DNA from: Obesumbacterium proteus
GTDB lineage: Bacteria > Pseudomonadota > Gammaproteobacteria > Enterobacterales > Enterobacteriaceae
Direction of reading: 5' to 3'
Length of the DNA stretch: 64,000 nt
Assembly: GCF_001586165.1 (NCBI RefSeq)
Contig: NZ_CP014608.1
Coordinates: 4,836,001 to 4,900,000 of the forward strand
A program made the position numbers and the translations under genes. Shown in pieces: positions 25,352 through 34,555 of this stretch (positions are counted from its first letter, which is position 1; each line of letters opens with the position of its first letter). Under the pieces are notes generated by a model. It was not told the origin of the DNA, did no database searches, and saw only the letters and a program-made list of their open reading frames with translations.

Positions 25352-25762
25352 ATGAACATCAATATTACGGATGCGCCAAACCCGCAGGATGAAGAGTATG
25401 TCATTGACAGTCTCTGGGCGCACAATAGCAAAACCGAAGCCGTCGATATTCATCCGCTATTTTTAACCGTCACCGACGATGCAGGGAAAATCGTTGCGGG
25501 TTTGGTGGCAAGAACTTGGTGGGGCGGACTTGAAGTTCAATATCTTTGGGTCAGCGACGAATACCGTAAAAGTGGGTATGGCCGTCAACTGATGGAAAAT
25601 GCTGAAAAAGAGGCGCTAAAGCGCGGTTGCCACATGGCTTATGTCGATACTTTCGATTTTCAGGCCAGAGGTTTTTATGAAAAATTAGGCTATCGTGTAT
25701 ATGGTGATTTAGGCGGATATGCTCACAGATTTACGCGGCACTATCTGGCAAAAGAACTCTAA
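25352..25762 (+). CDS. GNAT-family N-acetyltransferase
   Basis: 136-residue cytoplasmic acetyltransferase. The acetyl-CoA-binding motif is VSDEYRKSGYGRQLMENAEKEA (R-x-x-G-x-G/A type), and the C-terminal GFYEKLGYRVYGDLGGY matches the fourth GNAT motif. It lies 25 bp upstream of a PAS-LuxR regulator gene on the same strand and could be co-transcribed with it. The substrate cannot be inferred; no E. coli ortholog is recognised at this position. Confidence 0.85.
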   Translation: MNINITDAPNPQDEEYVIDSLWAHNSKTEAVDIHPLFLTVTDDAGKIVAGLVARTWWGGLEVQYLWVSDEYRKSGYGRQLMENAEKEALKRGCHMAYVDTFDFQARGFYEKLGYRVYGDLGGYAHRFTRHYLAKEL

Positions 25763-25787
25763 TGCATTATTGAGCGGAGAGGTTGCC

Positions 25788-26477
25788 ATGGATTTGCCCG
25801 ACAAAAATAATGACATTTATTTCAAGGGCCTGATTGCCATGATGGAACACTTGAGTGAGCCGTGGGGCATCAAAGATCTGCATTCTCGCCATATCTATAT
25901 GAATCAGGCAGCTTATCTCTATACCAATACCCCCCTTGATTTTGACATCGAAGGCAAAAGAGACGATGAGTTTCCCGCCCATTGGGCAGAACTCTCTTCT
26001 GAGTTTATAGAGCACGATAAAAGAACTGAAGAATCTCAAGATCGCGTCACAGTAATAGAAACACATTACTGGTACGGGAAAGAATTCCTCATGCCTTATA
26101 TCAGCGAAAAATTGCCTATTTTTAATGATAAAAAAGAATTAATCGGCGTAATGTGGAATGCCAAGCCGCTTAATAGTTTATCTCCGCTCAAATATATAAA
26201 CCAACAAAAGCCCAGCGTTCTTACCACTGAAATTAATAATACAACGTTCACTCGTTCTGAATTAGACGTTATCTTTTTAATGTTGCAACGACGCTCGGTT
26301 AAAGAAATTGCAAAGATATATAACATCAGCACCAAAACAATAGAAAACAGAATATATACCATTTACCAAAAATCTGATGTCCATACGCAGCAACAGTTTG
26401 AGGAATTTTGCAAGGTTGCGCACTTGGATAATTATATTCCCGATCGGCTAGTGGCAAAAGGGATTCAGTTTATCTAA
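25788..26477 (+). CDS. PAS-like sensor / LuxR-type HTH transcriptional regulator
   Basis: 229-residue one-component regulator. The N-terminal half (about 8-130) resembles a PAS sensor: GLIAMMEHLSEPWGIKDLHSRHIYMNQAAYLY, then a helical linker and WYGKEFLMPYISEKLPIFNDKKELIGVMWNAKPL. The C-terminal LuxR helix-turn-helix is FTRSELDVIFLMLQRRSVKEIAKIYNISTKTIENRIYTIY. ATG 25788 follows GGAGAGG; an upstream extension overlaps the previous gene. It directly precedes the disrupted permease gene, so it may control it. The ligand is unknown. Confidence 0.85.
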   Translation: MDLPDKNNDIYFKGLIAMMEHLSEPWGIKDLHSRHIYMNQAAYLYTNTPLDFDIEGKRDDEFPAHWAELSSEFIEHDKRTEESQDRVTVIETHYWYGKEFLMPYISEKLPIFNDKKELIGVMWNAKPLNSLSPLKYINQQKPSVLTTEINNTTFTRSELDVIFLMLQRRSVKEIAKIYNISTKTIENRIYTIYQKSDVHTQQQFEEFCKVAHLDNYIPDRLVAKGIQFI

Positions 26478-26498
26478 ACAACAAGGGTATACCTTATC

Positions 26499-27802
26499 GT
26501 GATCAAAATTGAAGATTATCCATTGAGCAGAGTGCCACAGGATAAAAGGGTTTCATTTTTAAGCGTCGCTATCGTTCATATGGGTATGTTGACCGCGCTA
26601 GATCAGTTCATGCTTGGCGCGGTATTGGGTAATTCCATGTCGCTAACGGATGCATTTACGGCCATCTTGATCGGCAGCGTTATATTTGGCGTTGTCACCT
26701 ACGGCTTGGGTTTGGCGGGGATGCGCGAAGGGATATCCGGCAGCCTGTTAGCGCGCTGGTGTGGTTTTGGTCGTTTGGGGTCGGTGCTGATCGGCGTGGT
26801 GGTCGCCGTTAGTTTGCTCGGCTGGTTTGGGATTCAAAATGCCATTTTTGCCAAATCTTTGGACTTTGCTCTCGGCCACAAGCTAGGCTTTGGCTGGGCC
26901 GCTGCCCTATCCGGCAGCTTCCTCACCATATTAGTCGCATTTGGTTTCAAGGCCTTGCGCATTGCAGCCAGAATCGCCGTACCGATGTTTATTCTGCTGG
27001 TCGCCTACATTTCGATTAATGTTCTATCAGGCCATAACTTGCCTGAAATCATGCAACTGGCACCGCATGGTGAACCACTATCTATCAGCGCCGGTATTAC
27101 TATCGTCGTGGGTGGCGCGATTGTCGCCAGTCTAATGACTCCCGATTTAACGCGTTACTCAAAAAACAAAAAGCATGTTTTGGGCGTCACTATCGCCACC
27201 ATCGTTGCCGGGGAATTTATCATCAATGGGTTGGCGATTCTGATTGCCAAAACCTTAGGCACCGCGGACGTAGTCACCATCATGGCTCAAGCGGCGGGGG
27301 GGCCGGTCTGCTGGTTGTCGTGTTCTCAACGTTAAGAGTTAACGATCTCAACCTCTACTCGTCTTCACTCGGCATCGTGAATGCGGTCGAAGGACTTACC
27401 GGCAAGAAGCTGAAATACATCTCTACCACGCTGGTCATTGGTGTATTGGGCACCACGCTTTCTGTGCTGGGTATTCTGGATCGCTTTGTTGATTTTCTTA
27501 CCGTGTTAGGCGTCGTTTTCCCGCCAATTATCGGCATTATGCTGGTGGACTATTTTATCCTGCGTTCGCATCGCCATATTTTGGATAAGACTCGTGCAGA
27601 AGGGAAACTGCCGGATGACAGCCAAACGCCGGTTATTGGTTGGGCTGCTATTATCGCCAGTATTGTTGGCAGTATTGTGGGGCTGGTTACCGAATGGGGT
27701 ATTCCAACGATCAATTCGTTGCTTGCCGCCAGCTTGATATATTGGCTGTTTAAAGTCGCGGTCAATCGCAATCAAAAACCCGTAGAGACAGGAACCGCCT
27801 AA
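26499..27802 (+). pseudogene. NCS1-family cytosine/purine permease-like gene, disrupted by a 1-base frameshift
   Basis: Two frames together make one 12-segment permease of the NCS1 (CodB-like) family. The first frame runs from GTG 26499 (MIKIEDYPLSRVPQDKRVSFLSVAIVHMGML...) to a seven-G tract at 27296-27302. The second continues from there (GLLVVVFSTLRVNDLNLYSSSLGIVNAVEG...) to 27802. Adding one G restores an unbroken protein of about 434 residues. As written, the first frame ends prematurely at 27335. The cause may be a real mutation, slippage-based switching or a sequencing error. Likely substrate: a nucleobase or related compound. Confidence 0.85.
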
Positions 27803-27818
27803 TTTTGCCTCATCAACG

Positions 27819-27850
27819 CTGGATACTCCCTGAAAATAGGGAGTATCCAG
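27819..27850. terminator. Strong hairpin between convergent permease and yhbS genes
   Basis: A perfect 13-bp stem, CTGGATACTCCCT with AGGGAGTATCCAG, has a 6-base loop. There is no clear T-run on either side, so it is terminator-like rather than canonical. Confidence 0.55.
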
Positions 27851-27861
27851 AGATATCAAAT

Positions 27862-28365
27862 TCAGCCACGTCCAAACGGGGCAGAATACTCAACCACCCC
27901 TTTGCAGTTTTCCATTTCACCATCGGCTAATGGGTAAACCTGAAACGACGCTTCTGTTCCCGGGAGTTTGCTATGCAAGCCATGTTCTGCCGCATTCTGA
28001 AAACCAAAACGGCTGAAATAGGCCGGTTCACCGAGCACGACAACGGCGGAATAGCCAAATTCATTCAGAGAGTCTAATCCCTCATAAATGATTTTTTCTG
28101 CCAGCCCCTGACGGCGATGAGCCTCATCCACTACCACCGGTGCCAGACCTACGCATTGGCGGTCTTCACCATCAACATAAACCGGGCTGAAAGCCGCGTA
28201 TCCAACCACGCCGCCCTCTTCATCGGTGGCAACAACACCTAGCGTTAACAGGCCATCCTCACGCAGACGATGTACAAGCTCCGCTTCTTCACTGGTTGGG
28301 AACGCGTTGCGCAGCAGCTGATCGATACCAGCAGCATCAACGGGAATTTCAACGCGAATTAGCAT
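27862..28365 (-). CDS. yhbS: GNAT-family acetyltransferase YhbS
   Basis: 167-residue acetyltransferase matching E. coli YhbS in length and along the chain: MLIRVEIPVDAAGIDQLLRNAF, LVHRLREDGLLTLGVVATDEEGGVVGYAAFSPV, the acetyl-CoA loop VDEAHRRQGLAEKIIYEGLDSLNEFGYSAVVVLG and a C-terminal VVEYSAPFGR. The start overlaps the ubiT stop by 7 bp, so translation is probably coupled. The substrate is not known. Confidence 0.93.
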   Translation of the reverse strand: MLIRVEIPVDAAGIDQLLRNAFPTSEEAELVHRLREDGLLTLGVVATDEEGGVVGYAAFSPVYVDGEDRQCVGLAPVVVDEAHRRQGLAEKIIYEGLDSLNEFGYSAVVVLGEPAYFSRFGFQNAAEHGLHSKLPGTEASFQVYPLADGEMENCKGVVEYSAPFGRG

Positions 28366-28880
28366 GGTGAAACCTCTTGGGTAGCGGGCGGTGATGCTTC
28401 TTTCATGCCTGCATCAACAAATTCGGCCAACTGTAACAGACCAAAACGCAGCGGCTTAGGCATAGCGTCTAAATCTATCGCATCCATCAAGTTTTTGACA
28501 TATAAGCCAAGCTCAGTATCACCTTCAATACGTAAGCGGCGTTGGAAAAACAGCGTATCAGGATCTTCTTTACGTGCCGCAATCAGAATCAAATCGTTGG
28601 CATCTGCGCTGAAGCTTACGTCGGCCTCTTGATGCTGGCTGACCTGTAATTTGCCGTCGTTAACGGTGACAAACCACTTTAAGCCCAGATCGCGTACTTC
28701 AACCTTCAGCCAACGATCTTCCAGAAACTCAAGCTCATCATCCTCAAGCGCCTGACGAAATTGCCAGCCCAGCAGTTGTTCCAGCACCTGTCGTTGTAAA
28801 GCAAACGGCGTGAATTTTAACGGGACGCTTAAAAACGCCGGGCCTTGACGCACTAAACGTGCTCGTAATTTTTCCAACAC
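28359..28880 (-). CDS. ubiT: SCP2-domain ubiquinone accessory protein UbiT (YhbT)
   Basis: 173-residue lipid-carrier-like protein with an SCP2 fold (about 40-145: GWQFRQALEDDELEFLEDRWLKVEVRDLGLKWFVTVNDGKL). In E. coli UbiT works with UbiU and UbiV in oxygen-independent ubiquinone synthesis, presumably presenting hydrophobic intermediates. It is divergent from ubiUV across a 301-bp region and followed by yhbS, the same arrangement as in E. coli. Confidence 0.92.
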   Translation of the reverse strand: MLEKLRARLVRQGPAFLSVPLKFTPFALQRQVLEQLLGWQFRQALEDDELEFLEDRWLKVEVRDLGLKWFVTVNDGKLQVSQHQEADVSFSADANDLILIAARKEDPDTLFFQRRLRIEGDTELGLYVKNLMDAIDLDAMPKPLRFGLLQLAEFVDAGMKEASPPATQEVSPC

Positions 28881-29181
28881 TGGAGTGACTCCTTTTGATA
28901 CGGGTGCAGGTATTTTGCCACATTAACAGCGCAAGACAGCGCGCTATATCAACAAAACGAACCCTTATTAGTCTGGCACGCATAGAGCGCGAAAATAATT
29001 TGGGTAAAGAATAACCGCCATGTTGCTGCTGTCAACACGCGAGAAACTGCCTCAAATCAAAACGGCTGATGAATGGGTTATCTAGAATGATCGCCATTAA
29101 AATTATCACTCAGGGTTCAACCGATCACCTGTTGTCATTAATTGCCACTCATCGCTAACGTGGCTTGTTCAGGAATGATAT
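28881..29181. other. Divergent promoter region of ubiT and ubiUV
   Basis: 301 bp without a gene. It must hold the promoters for both the ubiT-yhbS and ubiU-ubiV operons. In E. coli the ubiUV side is reported to be activated under low oxygen by FNR, but I found only a single ATCAA half-site (29056-29060) and no convincing dyad. Confidence 0.4.
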
Positions 29182-30177
29182 ATGGAGTTGCTTTGCCCCG
29201 CCGGAAACTTACCTGCTCTGAAGGCAGCGATCGATAACGGCGCCGACGCCGTTTATATCGGTTTAAAAGATGATACCAATGCACGGCATTTCGCTGGCTT
29301 GAACTTCACCGAGAAAAAACTTCAGGAAGCCGTTAGCTATGTGCACCGCCACAACCGCAAATTGCACATTGCGATTAACACTTTTGCCCACCCTGACGGC
29401 TATGCCCGTTGGGAACGTGCCGTAGATATGGCTGCGCAGCTGGGAGCCGATGCGCTCATTTTGGCCGATCTCGCCATGCTCGAATATGCCGCCGAGCGCT
29501 ATCCTCACGTGGAACGTCACGTGTCCGTTCAGGCCTCAGCAACCAATGACGAAGCTATCCGTTTCTATAAACAACACTTTGACGTATCTCGTGTAGTGCT
29601 GCCGCGCGTGCTGTCGATTCATCAGGTGAAACAGCTGGCACGCACCAGCGAAGTTCCGTTGGAAGTCTTTGCATTCGGTAGCCTGTGCATTATGGCTGAA
29701 GGACGCTGTTACCTGTCGTCTTACCTCACCGGTGAGTCACCAAATACCGTTGGAGCCTGCTCTCCGGCTCGCTACGTGCGCTGGCAGCAAACCCCTCAAG
29801 GCATGGAATCACGCCTGAATGACGTGCTTATCGATCGCTATGAAGATGGCGAGAACGCCGGTTATCCCACGCTGTGTAAGGGTCGTTATCTGGTGGACGG
29901 CGAGAAATATCATGCGCTTGAAGAGCCTACTAGCCTGAATACCCTTGAGCTTCTGCCTGATTTACTGGGAGCGAATATTGCCTCGGTGAAAATTGAAGGC
30001 CGTCAGCGTAGCCCTGCCTATGTAAGCCAAGTGGCGAAAGTATGGCGTCAGGCTATTGATCGCTGCCAGAAAGATCCCGAAGGCTATAAAGCCGAACAAA
30101 GCTGGATGGATAGCCTTGGCGCAATGGCCGAAGGAACTCAAACCACGCTGGGTGCCTATCACCGGAAATGGCAGTAA
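29182..30177 (+). CDS. ubiU: Oxygen-independent ubiquinone hydroxylation protein UbiU (U32 family)
   Basis: Peptidase U32-family iron-sulfur protein that, with UbiV, hydroxylates the ubiquinone ring without oxygen, using prephenate as donor. 331 residues. The four cluster cysteines are visible in GSLCIMAEGRCYLSS, VGACSPARY and TLCKGRYLV. The start MELLCPAGNLPALKAAIDNGADAVYIGLKD is that of E. coli YhbU. The gap to ubiV is 12 bp. Confidence 0.95.
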   Translation: MELLCPAGNLPALKAAIDNGADAVYIGLKDDTNARHFAGLNFTEKKLQEAVSYVHRHNRKLHIAINTFAHPDGYARWERAVDMAAQLGADALILADLAMLEYAAERYPHVERHVSVQASATNDEAIRFYKQHFDVSRVVLPRVLSIHQVKQLARTSEVPLEVFAFGSLCIMAEGRCYLSSYLTGESPNTVGACSPARYVRWQQTPQGMESRLNDVLIDRYEDGENAGYPTLCKGRYLVDGEKYHALEEPTSLNTLELLPDLLGANIASVKIEGRQRSPAYVSQVAKVWRQAIDRCQKDPEGYKAEQSWMDSLGAMAEGTQTTLGAYHRKWQ

Positions 30178-30189
30178 GGAGCTGAAAGC

Positions 30190-31068
30190 ATGAAATATTC
30201 TCTAGGAGCCGTGCTCTATTACTGGCCAAAAGCCGAAATTGAACGTTTTTACCAGGCCGCGACGCAAAGCGAAGCCGATATTATCTATCTCGGTGAAACC
30301 GTGTGTTCGAAGCGCCGTGAAATGAAAGTGGCTGATTGGCTAGACGTTGCCAAACAGGTGGCGCAGTCGGGTAAACAGGTTGTCATCTCTACGCTTGCGT
30401 TATTACAGGCGCCTTCCGAGCTTAATGAGCTGAAGCGCTATGTTGAAAACGGTGATTTCCTGATTGAAGCCAACGATCTGGGCACAGTAAACATGGCCGC
30501 CGAACGCAAATTACCGTTTGTGGCGGGACATGCGTTGAACTGTTACAACGCCGTCACGCTACGTTTATTGCACAAACAGGGCATGATGCGTTGGTGTATG
30601 CCGGTTGAGCTTTCTCACGACTGGCTGAAAAACGTGATGGCGCAGTGCGAAGATCTGGGCATTCGCAATAAGTTTGAAGTAGAAGTGCTGAGCTATGGCC
30701 ACCTACCTCTAGCCTATTCTGCCCGCTGCTTTACCGCGCGTTCGGAAGATTTGCCTAAAGATCAGTGTGAAACTTGCTGCATCAAATACCCTCAAGGTCG
30801 CCGCGTGCTATCGCAAGAAAATCAGCAGGTTTTCGTACTCAACGGCATTCAGACCCAGAGTGGATATTGCTATAACCTCGGCAATAACCAGCTAGAAATG
30901 CAGGGACTGGTCGACATCGTGCGTTTATCGCCAGAAAGTATGGATACGCTCAGCGTGCTGAGCCAATTCCGCGCAAATGAACGAGGCACTCAGCCATTAA
31001 CGTTGGAAAATCGCGCCGACTGTAACGGCTATTGGCAGCGCGTTGCTGGGCTTGAACTGGTTCAGTAA
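30190..31068 (+). CDS. ubiV: Oxygen-independent ubiquinone hydroxylation protein UbiV (U32 family)
   Basis: Partner of UbiU, 292 residues, also U32 family with one 4Fe-4S cluster. Cysteines lie in GETVCSKRREM near residue 40 and in ARCFTARSEDLPKDQCETCCIKYPQG near 180-198. The conserved CETCC block and YPQGRRVLSQENQQVFVLNGIQTQS fit E. coli YhbV. Co-transcribed with ubiU and ended by a strong hairpin. Confidence 0.95.
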   Translation: MKYSLGAVLYYWPKAEIERFYQAATQSEADIIYLGETVCSKRREMKVADWLDVAKQVAQSGKQVVISTLALLQAPSELNELKRYVENGDFLIEANDLGTVNMAAERKLPFVAGHALNCYNAVTLRLLHKQGMMRWCMPVELSHDWLKNVMAQCEDLGIRNKFEVEVLSYGHLPLAYSARCFTARSEDLPKDQCETCCIKYPQGRRVLSQENQQVFVLNGIQTQSGYCYNLGNNQLEMQGLVDIVRLSPESMDTLSVLSQFRANERGTQPLTLENRADCNGYWQRVAGLELVQ

Positions 31069-31085
31069 CCCTCTGTTGATCAGCA

Positions 31086-31113
31086 AAAATGGGAGCCAAG
31101 GCTCCCATTTTTT
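31086..31113. terminator. Bidirectional terminator between ubiV and cyuA
   Basis: AAAATGGGAGCC pairs with GGCTCCCATTTT across a 2-base loop, flanked by A and T runs. It serves both convergent genes. Confidence 0.9.
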
Positions 31114-31143
31114 ATACTGACTATTCTCACTTCTCACTCGTTA

Positions 31144-32487
31144 TTACGATGCTTTTTTAGCCATAATCTCAATAATCTGCGTATCCGTTTGCTGCATCGA
31201 GTGGCAGGCTAACGCACAAAGATTCGCGATCGAACGATCAACATCGTCGGTCACAATACCTTCGTTGCCCGTTACACAGCTGTTGTCCAGTGCCATCAGC
31301 ACGGCTTTATAGGCAGCAGACACGCTGGTTGATACTTTCATCGCACAGCTATTCGATGCGCCATCACAAATCATGCCGCTCACGTCACCAATCATGCTGC
31401 TAATTGCCATGGCTACCGTTTCATAGCGCCCTTCAATCAACCATGCGATCCCCGCCGCAGCCCCCATTGACGCCGTGGTTGCGGCACAAAGTGCTGAAAG
31501 CGTTGGCAGCTGACTATGGATATAGATTGCCGTGAGATGTGACAGCATTAACGCACGGGTTAACTGCTCTTCGCTGGCACCGAGGTACTCAGCCACCACC
31601 ACCACCGGCATGGTGGCCGCAATGCCCTGATTGCCCGATCCTGAATTACTCATGGCCGGCATTACTGCGCCGCCCATACGCGCATCAGAAGCCGAAGAAG
31701 TACGGATCATGATATCGGTGAGTAAATCACGCGCTAATAACCCGCGTTCGCGCTGGCGCTGTAGCGTCGCTCCGATATGCAAGCCATATTGGTTACTTAG
31801 ACCCTCTAGCGACAGCGCCTTATTCAACGTGGCGGCTTCTAGAATAAAATGGATGCGCTCCAACGGCACGTTAACCGCAAAATCGAATACCTGTTTTAGC
31901 GACGCTTTTTTCAGGCAATAACCTTCTTGGCAAAGCGCTTCGTCGCTGTTCTCTGCGCTATGGCAAGCATCAAACAGCACCTCACCGTTTTTGACGATCT
32001 TAATCACATTGGTATGGCCATCGGCAATCGTGACACAGACTGACTCCGTTGGGCCAAACACCGTGACCTGAGAGAATAAAATGTGCTCACACGGCTGTTG
32101 GATACCCACGGAGACAGCGCCACTCGCCAGAAGCGACTTCCCTGCCGCTATCGACTCCGGCGTTGCATGTTTGAGCACTTCCAACCCTGCGCTGGCATCA
32201 CCACCGATTGCCCCGACAGCCGCGGCAATCGGCAACCCAACCATCCCCGTACCTGGCACGGTAACGCCCATACCATTTTTCATTAGGTTAGGCGAAACGC
32301 GTGCTTCGATACGTTCAACGGATTCAGGAAGATATGAAGCGGCAACGGCGGCAGCCAATGCCAAAGAGACTGGCTCTGTGCAACCTACCGCGGGCTTAAC
32401 TTCTTGCTGCACCGCACGGATAAACTCATTCCACAATTCATCACGTGATTCGGTACACAACAGATTTTCGCTTTCATACTTGCTCAT
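31144..32487 (-). CDS. cyuA: L-cysteine desulfidase CyuA (YhaM, UPF0597)
   Basis: Cytoplasmic iron-sulfur enzyme that breaks L-cysteine into pyruvate, sulfide and ammonia, mainly under anaerobic conditions. 447 residues. Family marks are AVGCTEPVSLALAAAVAA with the first conserved cysteine, IQQPCEHILFSQV, AVMPAMSNSGSGNQGIAATMPVV and MICDGASNSCAMKVSTS. It follows cyuP on the minus strand with a 48-bp gap, as in the E. coli cyuPA (yhaO-yhaM) operon. Confidence 0.93.
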   Translation of the reverse strand: MSKYESENLLCTESRDELWNEFIRAVQQEVKPAVGCTEPVSLALAAAVAASYLPESVERIEARVSPNLMKNGMGVTVPGTGMVGLPIAAAVGAIGGDASAGLEVLKHATPESIAAGKSLLASGAVSVGIQQPCEHILFSQVTVFGPTESVCVTIADGHTNVIKIVKNGEVLFDACHSAENSDEALCQEGYCLKKASLKQVFDFAVNVPLERIHFILEAATLNKALSLEGLSNQYGLHIGATLQRQRERGLLARDLLTDIMIRTSSASDARMGGAVMPAMSNSGSGNQGIAATMPVVVVAEYLGASEEQLTRALMLSHLTAIYIHSQLPTLSALCAATTASMGAAAGIAWLIEGRYETVAMAISSMIGDVSGMICDGASNSCAMKVSTSVSAAYKAVLMALDNSCVTGNEGIVTDDVDRSIANLCALACHSMQQTDTQIIEIMAKKAS

Positions 32488-32535
32488 AATTCAGACCTTA
32501 ATAACAAGACTACAAAAATATTCAGTTTTAATTTA

Positions 32536-33861
32536 TTAGGAGAAGGCTAGGAATGGAGAAACACATAGCAGCAGCCCGGTAATGATAATAATGGTCAGCG
32601 AAGTGCCTTTATATTTATGTAAAGCAGGCACTTTGTAGACCAAATAAGCAGGAATTAAGCACCCCACCATCCCAAATATCGGGCTACAGATGGAGGTAAA
32701 GCTTAATACCGGTGCGTTAAGAATGATGGCACTCCAAGCCAATAGAATGGCGAACAGCATAATTCCGTTCTGAACCCATTTTTCATTGATCTTTTCGGCA
32801 GGCATACGACGACGCAGAATGTTCATCACAATACCCTGAGTTGCTTCACGGAAACCTAAATAGACGCCAAAGAAAGCGGTCATTACGGCAAAGATATTCA
32901 GAATAACGCTGACTACCGTTGCCCAACTTCCAGGGAAGAACTGCGCGGCAATGGCGAGAGCCGATATATTTTGCTCGTAGGCCTTAACCGCTTCGTCGTG
33001 GCCCATCGCCAAGGTGAAAGACACCGCATAAAAGAATACCGTAACGAATAGAACACCGAAGGCAATGTTCATTGCACGCAGTGCTTTAAAGCGGGCAACT
33101 TCGCGTGATTTTTCTTTAGAACGATAAGAAATCACCATCGGGCTAAGGGTTTGAATAAACAGAATAGACGTCAGAGTAAACGGCAGCGTGATAATCGCAT
33201 TTTTAATCAGCAGCCCCATCGGCGGTAACGAACCCACATTGTACAGATGCCACATACCCACCATGGAGACACCTAACGCGGCTACCACTAAAAGCTTTGT
33301 AAGCACCATAAAGCTGGAGAGCTTAAATAATAACTTTTCACCACGAGATGAAATGGCAACCAAAATGCAAATCAGTACCAGACCATAGAATGGATTTTCA
33401 GACAGAAGTCCGTCCGTCACGCCAAAAGTATGTAGATAGGAAGCGCTATCATTAGTAATCGCCGTTGAATAAACGAACATCCAAATAACCAACATGACGA
33501 AATATAATGCGCCTAACAAAATACCCCAGTTTTTACCCAAGTATCCGCTGATTACGCTCGGATAATCTTTACACTCTGGCGATTCAGCTAAGGTATTAAT
33601 GAATAAACGCTGGAATAAATACATCGCAGGGTAGCCAATAATGGAAGAGAGTAAGAAAACCCATAACCCCATTAGTCCAACCTGAACCGGTAAAAAAACA
33701 ATACCGGCGCCAATTGCCATGCCGATACTCATAATGATCCAACCGGCATCCGTGCTATCAAACTTAATGGCTTCTCGCCATTCGCTTTCAGACATGCCCC
33801 CACGGCTATTGGCAGAAAGATCGTTCACAACGACACTGCTATTCTCTGATGCTGTTTCCAT
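32536..33861 (-). CDS. cyuP: Cysteine/serine importer CyuP (YhaO, HAAAP family)
   Basis: Inner-membrane amino-acid:proton symporter with 11 or so membrane segments; 441 residues. The E. coli ortholog imports cysteine for CyuA. Conserved stretches include EWREAIKFDSTDAGWIIMSIGMAIGAGIVFLPVQVGLMG and FRALRAMNIAFG-like KALRAMNIAFGVLF. ATG 33861 gives METASENSS, matching E. coli METASN; an in-frame ATG at 33891 has no homology support. In E. coli the operon is activated by the Lrp-type regulator CyuR (DecR) with cysteine. Confidence 0.94.
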   Translation of the reverse strand: METASENSSVVVNDLSANSRGGMSESEWREAIKFDSTDAGWIIMSIGMAIGAGIVFLPVQVGLMGLWVFLLSSIIGYPAMYLFQRLFINTLAESPECKDYPSVISGYLGKNWGILLGALYFVMLVIWMFVYSTAITNDSASYLHTFGVTDGLLSENPFYGLVLICILVAISSRGEKLLFKLSSFMVLTKLLVVAALGVSMVGMWHLYNVGSLPPMGLLIKNAIITLPFTLTSILFIQTLSPMVISYRSKEKSREVARFKALRAMNIAFGVLFVTVFFYAVSFTLAMGHDEAVKAYEQNISALAIAAQFFPGSWATVVSVILNIFAVMTAFFGVYLGFREATQGIVMNILRRRMPAEKINEKWVQNGIMLFAILLAWSAIILNAPVLSFTSICSPIFGMVGCLIPAYLVYKVPALHKYKGTSLTIIIITGLLLCVSPFLAFS

Positions 33862-34048
33862 AATAATTCTCGCTCGCCCTATCCCAGCCATACCTCAAAC
33901 TGCATTATTGCTAAGTGTGAGAGTTCACTACCGTCTCAATGCAGCTTTTAATATGTTGGGTAATTTTATGTGTAGGTTTTATTTTCTTTTTAATGTACAG
34001 ACGTAATATGCAGGCTTTTTATTATGCAGAAATGATACGCCGGTAAAG

Positions 34049-34107
34049 GGAGAATATTTTTTCAACTACGTCCCCCATAATGGCGGCTCATGAGAAAAAT
34101 ATTCTCC
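34049..34107. promoter_or_regulatory. Perfect 13-bp inverted repeat upstream of cyuP (candidate Lrp-family operator)
   Basis: GGAGAATATTTTT at 34049-34061 is the exact reverse complement of AAAAATATTCTCC at 34095-34107, with 33 bp between. Each arm contains GAGAATATT, an AT-rich motif of the kind Lrp-type regulators bind. A third partial copy overlaps at 34113. Assignment to CyuR is an inference from the neighbouring operon. Confidence 0.45.
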
Positions 34108-34541
34108 AAAAAGAGAATAAAACTAAAAATTTAACTCTAAAAATACAGTTTTATAAAAGCACTGACCTGAATGCAAATATGAAAAATCCTAATCATATGA
34201 ATAATATAGAAATTTCATTTTATGCGTCTTCACTAGGGATGTAACGCCTTAACGACATAGGAAATTTTTGTGATATACAGCAAGCTGGCATGAGTGGAAA
34301 AACAAAGAATAAAGCCCTACTAATATGATGGTTATCACACAATAAACGATAAGAACTCTCGCATCAGCCATTTACTCTGTAGTTTGTTGAATAAATGAAA
34401 ACGATTGGAATATTAAACTAGATTTTCTGAATAGGCGGTTTAGGCTTCGATTTTGGCTCAAACTCATCCATTGAAATAGCACGCTAATCCACAACCAGCT
34501 ATTGATTAATTATCACATATGATTAACATCAACCTAAAACC

Positions 34542-34555
34542 AGACCGATTGGTCT
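34542..34555. promoter_or_regulatory. TetR-type operator candidate upstream of yhbW
   Basis: AGACC-GATT-GGTCT is an inverted repeat ending 18 bp before the yhbW start and close to its AGGAA ribosome site. The AGACC/GGTCT arms resemble operators of NemR-like TetR repressors of electrophile response. No such regulator gene is in this window. Confidence 0.45.

Noticed and set aside
29046..29060. FNR site upstream of ubiU
   Set aside because: Only the ATCAA half matches; the other half (CTGCC) fits 2 of 5, too weak to list.
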